From an uncultured Bacteroidota bacterium (GTDB lineage: Bacteria > Bacteroidota > Bacteroidia > UKL13-3): a DNA stretch of 8,092 nt. Shown in pieces: positions 5,519 to 8,092 of this stretch. A program made the translations under genes and the position numbers. The stretch is from assembly GCA_903898215.1 (NCBI GenBank), contig CAIUEQ010000337.1, positions 1-8,092 of the forward strand. The letters run 5' to 3'. Within the stretch, counting starts at the first letter, position 1. Every line of letters begins with the position of its first letter. The notes below the pieces were generated by a model, which was not told where the DNA came from, did not search any database, and worked only from the letters and a program-made list of their open reading frames with translations.

Positions 5519-7624
5519 TTATTCTATTATTAATTTTTGATAGGTTGAAGATTTATCAGTATCAAAAATGATAAAATATATTCCTTTATTTAATTCCTCA
5601 ATATTTATTACACTTTCTTTCCCGGTTATGAATCCGCTTTTTATCTTTCTTCCTAATAAATCAATAATTAAATAATCTATTTGAGCCAAATTTAATGGTT
5701 GTGACACATGCAGTTTTCCATCAGTAACCGGTGTTGGCCAAATATGTTTTCCTTCATTAAAAAGTAATTCAGCTATGCCTGTATTTGGTTTTTTCTCAAT
5801 AAAAAAGTACGTAGCACTAATTGCAAACATGCTTGCATCTGATGCATCTTCAATTTTAATAACACCCTGCGTTGTAACATCATCAGGAACCTGCCAGGCA
5901 TAGGGTGTTGCCGTACTTATGTTTGAGGCAATTGGCTTCCAAGTTCCCCCGTTATTTGTTGAATAGTATAAATTTATTTTAGAAATATTATTAACCTGAA
6001 AGGTGATGCTTTTGATGTCGCCAGCATAAACTGTTCCCCCGTTATTTAAAGAGGTAAGTTTAATAGCAGATTTTGCAATCGTAAAAACAACAGCACCGAT
6101 TGAATAAATACTAGTATCTGATGCGTTCTTAATTTTCACAAGACATTTAGTTGACACATCATTTGGAATATGCCACGAATAAGATGTTGCCGTGCTGATG
6201 TTAGTGTCAATTTGTTTCCATGTAACACCGTTGTTTGCAGAATAAAATAAATTTATTTTAGGAACATTTAAAACCTGAAATGAAATATCTTTTATGTCAT
6301 TAACATAAACAATTCCACCGGTATTAAAAGATGTAAGTTTAAGGGCAGAATTTGCTAGGGTAATTGTAAATGGTGCTGATATTCCATTTTTAATATCATT
6401 TTCTGCTTTTAATAAACATGTTGTACTTTCAAAATAGTTAGGTATAAATTTATAGGTATTTATACCTTCTTTATTATCATAATATTGGTATGCTACTACG
6501 TTCCAATATTGTCCACTATCTGCTGAAAAGTAAAGCCTAACACTATATCCTAAGTTCACACTATTCCAAGAAACGATTGCAGTATCACCAATCTTCAATA
6601 TTTTTCCGCTTGTTGGATTTGTAAATGTTAAAGAGGATAAAGCCGGATTAATTATTTGAATGGTATCCATCAAATAGGCTTGATAGGTTCCATTATTTAG
6701 CCTGAGAATAAAATTTTGGGCATTCATATTATCAGGAATATTCCAGGAAAGACGAAGACTTCCAGTATTAGTTACTTTGGATAATGGATTCCATGTTAAT
6801 CCATTATTTATGGTATAATCTACATCTACATAAGCTCCGCTATAGTATTCAAAATTAAGTCCTAAATCAACTAAACTACTGTGAGCAATATGATGCGGAT
6901 ACATATAAACCCCACTAAAAGCAAATGGAGAAGCGAAATTATAAATACGACCAGTATCTGGCATACTTGTCAATGTTTTAATAATATCTTTTTGATAAGT
7001 AGTAATTATTGGGCTTTTAGGATTTCCTTGAAGTGTTAAATTATTAACAGAGTCGCAACGGAATAATTGAATTACAGGTTTGTTATTAATAAAATAGGAT
7101 GAATCTACTCCTGAACTTGTACCAAACTGTAGTAATATTGATCCGGAAGATGTACTAATCGAAACTTTGAAATTTACAAAAGATAAACGCGAAGTGTCTT
7201 TCTTAAAACTCATATTCTGCCATTCGATATTGAGTGTTACATCGTTAGTTGTTACTACTTTATTATAAACAATTTTTGATGGTAAGGTTTTGTGCTCAAT
7301 AAGATCGGCACCTAAAATCACAAACTCCGATAGGTCTGCTTCTGTATAAGTTGATCCATCTCCACTAACAAATTTTATGATTCCGTTTGAGTTTATCTTA
7401 ATGGCATGGTTTTCACGCCCCATATATATGAATGGAAAATAGGAGTACCCGGTAGGCGTAAAATATAAGGTCAAATCAATTGTAGTATCATCCAGGTTTG
7501 AAGTAATGGAGGTTCCCGTAATTGGAGTGTAGTTGGAACTTTTGAAATTGCTCAATACATATGGTTGTTGTGCAAAAGCATTACTAGCGAATAAGATGAA
7601 TAAAGTAATTAATTTAATTTTCAT
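5519..7624 (-). CDS. Secreted T9SS cargo protein with tandem beta-sandwich repeats
   Basis: This 701-residue protein starts with a signal peptide (MKIKLITLFILFASNAFA, likely cut after A18). Residues about 20-235 form a beta-rich N-terminal domain with the pattern NYTPITGT and later INSNGIIKF, reminiscent of N-terminal domains in other exported Bacteroidota proteins. Then come four related Ig/FN3-like modules, roughly 238-327, 328-425, 426-518 and 519-611, three of which carry a clear NNG-x-TW type motif (two-residue variant SGQYW in the second). The last 75-80 residues are a type-A T9SS sorting domain: WPTPVTDGKLHV, LGRKIKSG, LNKGIYFIIF, ending YQKLIIE. It should cross the outer membrane by T9SS and be anchored at the surface or released. 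No catalytic domain is recognisable; adhesion or glycan binding is a guess. gmhA follows 14 nt downstream. The start is fixed by the signal peptide. Confidence 0.9.
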   Translation of the reverse strand: MKIKLITLFILFASNAFAQQPYVLSNFKSSNYTPITGTSITSNLDDTTIDLTLYFTPTGYSYFPFIYMGRENHAIKINSNGIIKFVSGDGSTYTEADLSEFVILGADLIEHKTLPSKIVYNKVVTTNDVTLNIEWQNMSFKKDTSRLSFVNFKVSISTSSGSILLQFGTSSGVDSSYFINNKPVIQLFRCDSVNNLTLQGNPKSPIITTYQKDIIKTLTSMPDTGRIYNFASPFAFSGVYMYPHHIAHSSLVDLGLNFEYYSGAYVDVDYTINNGLTWNPLSKVTNTGSLRLSWNIPDNMNAQNFILRLNNGTYQAYLMDTIQIINPALSSLTFTNPTSGKILKIGDTAIVSWNSVNLGYSVRLYFSADSGQYWNVVAYQYYDNKEGINTYKFIPNYFESTTCLLKAENDIKNGISAPFTITLANSALKLTSFNTGGIVYVNDIKDISFQVLNVPKINLFYSANNGVTWKQIDTNISTATSYSWHIPNDVSTKCLVKIKNASDTSIYSIGAVVFTIAKSAIKLTSLNNGGTVYAGDIKSITFQVNNISKINLYYSTNNGGTWKPIASNISTATPYAWQVPDDVTTQGVIKIEDASDASMFAISATYFFIEKKPNTGIAELLFNEGKHIWPTPVTDGKLHVSQPLNLAQIDYLIIDLLGRKIKSGFITGKESVINIEELNKGIYFIIFDTDKSSTYQKLIIE
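5792..6349 (-). repeat. Two 93-residue tandem modules inside the T9SS cargo gene
   Basis: Residues 426-518 (6071-6349) and 519-611 (5792-6070) align without gaps, with about 55 of 93 identical by hand count. Shared blocks include KLTS, Y..DIK, KINL.YS.NNG.TWK and NISTAT.Y.W. The preceding module (328-425) is more distant and of slightly different length. This points to a fairly recent internal duplication of one beta-sandwich unit. Confidence 0.85.
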
Positions 7625-7706
7625 TTTAGTTTTTAAAATATAAGTTTTTGTTAGAATGAATTTGCATCTGTAATGATGCGTATTCTATTAAAATAAAAAG
7701 AGGGTT

Positions 7707-7916
7707 TTATGCAAACATTAATTTCCCTTTTGGTTCTGGAATATTTCGGCCTAATTGCTTAGCAGTTTCAATCCAATCATTAATTATTGTTTGTGCATTT
7801 TGCAGTGCTTCCATTTGCGTTTTTCCATCAGCCATACATCCTGATAATTCAGGAACTTCAGCAATAAAGCAATTGTCATCTTTACTCCAAAAAATTATGA
7901 TCTCGTAATTATTCAT
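7707..7916 (-). CDS. Short HicB-like antitoxin-family protein, without HicA
   Basis: This 69-residue protein is the partial RNase H-like fold of the HicB family (UPF0150-type): a first strand YEIIIFWSKDDNCFIAEVPEL, the signature PELSGCMADGKT, helix MEALQNAQTIINDWIETAKQLG and the tail IPEPKGKLMFA. It is a short form; full HicB antitoxins add a C-terminal DNA-binding domain, which is absent here. In HicAB systems HicB neutralises the mRNA interferase HicA, but no HicA-like sequence (small double-stranded-RNA-binding-like fold with a GSHH-type motif) is found on either side. Its ATG overlaps by 8 nt the end of an upstream truncated reading frame (7909-8031), so it once was the second gene of a pair. 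The 701-residue gene starts 82 nt downstream. It may be an orphan antitoxin or have a non-HicA partner. Confidence 0.88.
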   Translation of the reverse strand: MNNYEIIIFWSKDDNCFIAEVPELSGCMADGKTQMEALQNAQTIINDWIETAKQLGRNIPEPKGKLMFA

Positions 7917-8031
7917 TGTTAAATTTATCAGATAATTTATACTGCAATATAATATTTCTTATTTGCTTAATTTGATATGCCATTGCTTTGGTTCCATTCG
8001 GCTGAATATTTATGATCTCTTTAATATCTTC
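7909..8031 (-). pseudogene. 5'-truncated partner gene of the HicB-like gene
   Basis: An open frame of 40 codons before a TAA at 7909-7911 encodes a basic peptide containing EDIKEIINIQPNGTKAM and AYQIKQIRNIILQYK and ending SDKFNNE. It overlaps the start of the HicB-like gene by 8 nt, an operon-type overlap that supports its having been coding. Upstream it is blocked by an in-frame TAA and runs directly into the gmhA 5' fragment, so its own start has been lost. An internal ATG at 7983 could make only a 24-residue peptide. It does not look like HicA. I do not recognise the family. Confidence 0.55.
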
Positions 8032-8092
8032 TTAGCAAAAAATTATTGAGCACATGTTGTGCTTCTTCAAAATGTTGTTTGATTGAATTCAT
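8032..8092 (-). pseudogene. Detached copy of the gmhA 5' end
   Basis: Bases 8037-8092 match 5449-5504, the first 19 codons of the intact gmhA, at 54 of 56 positions. The copy starts with ATG at 8092 and reads MNSIKQHFEEAQHVLNNFL, with Q13 changed to H, then one base is missing relative to gmhA (AGC against AGCT). The frame ends as LRRY-stop at 8021. Homology is lost from about 8035 down, where the truncated HicB-partner frame begins. The window stops exactly at this start codon, so whether upstream DNA is also duplicated cannot be seen. It lies in the same orientation as gmhA. Confidence 0.85.

Noticed and set aside
7664..7679. GCATC-N6-GATGC inverted repeat before the T9SS cargo gene
   Set aside because: A 5-bp stem with no T-run on either strand is too weak to call a terminator or operator.
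7707..8031. Complete HicAB toxin-antitoxin system
   Set aside because: No HicA-like frame is found on either side of the HicB-like gene; the overlapping upstream frame is truncated and of another type.

Overview
The window looks like a piece of a Bacteroidota chromosome (accessory part). The DNA is A+T-rich, start codons sit in A-rich leaders with no clear Shine-Dalgarno sequence, and the largest gene encodes an exported protein with a type IX secretion (T9SS) C-terminal sorting domain, a system confined to that phylum. The genus cannot be fixed from what is visible.

Left third (1-2752, minus strand): a three-gene cytoplasmic signalling operon in the order PAS histidine kinase, stand-alone receiver, then a receiver-PAS-histidine kinase that runs off the left edge. 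Spacings are 5 nt and 0 nt. The first kinase has a FixL-like PAS domain that keeps the histidine and arginine used by FixL for haem and O2 binding, so a gas or redox input is plausible. No protein in view has a DNA-binding output domain.

Middle (2753-4400): a divergent intergenic region, then on the plus strand a full-length PLP enzyme of the tyrosine phenol-lyase/tryptophanase family. Its diagnostic residues match tyrosine phenol-lyase. It ends in a strong intrinsic terminator.

Right half (4413-8092, minus strand): a mosaic built around gmhA (sedoheptulose-7-phosphate isomerase). Reading along the minus strand: a 56-nt piece of a second gmhA 5' end at the right edge; a 5'-truncated ORF overlapping an intact short HicB-like gene; a 701-residue T9SS cargo protein; the intact gmhA 14 nt after it; a broken small gene overlapping an intact 84-codon gene; and finally a diverged 56-nt copy of the gmhA 3' end. 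The intact gmhA is thus bracketed by direct-repeat fragments of its own two ends. Each fragment abuts a small two-gene cassette in which the first gene is broken and the second is intact. No integrase or transposase is present. This rearranged gmhA locus is the most unusual thing in the window.

No tRNA, rRNA, CRISPR array or complete insertion sequence was seen.
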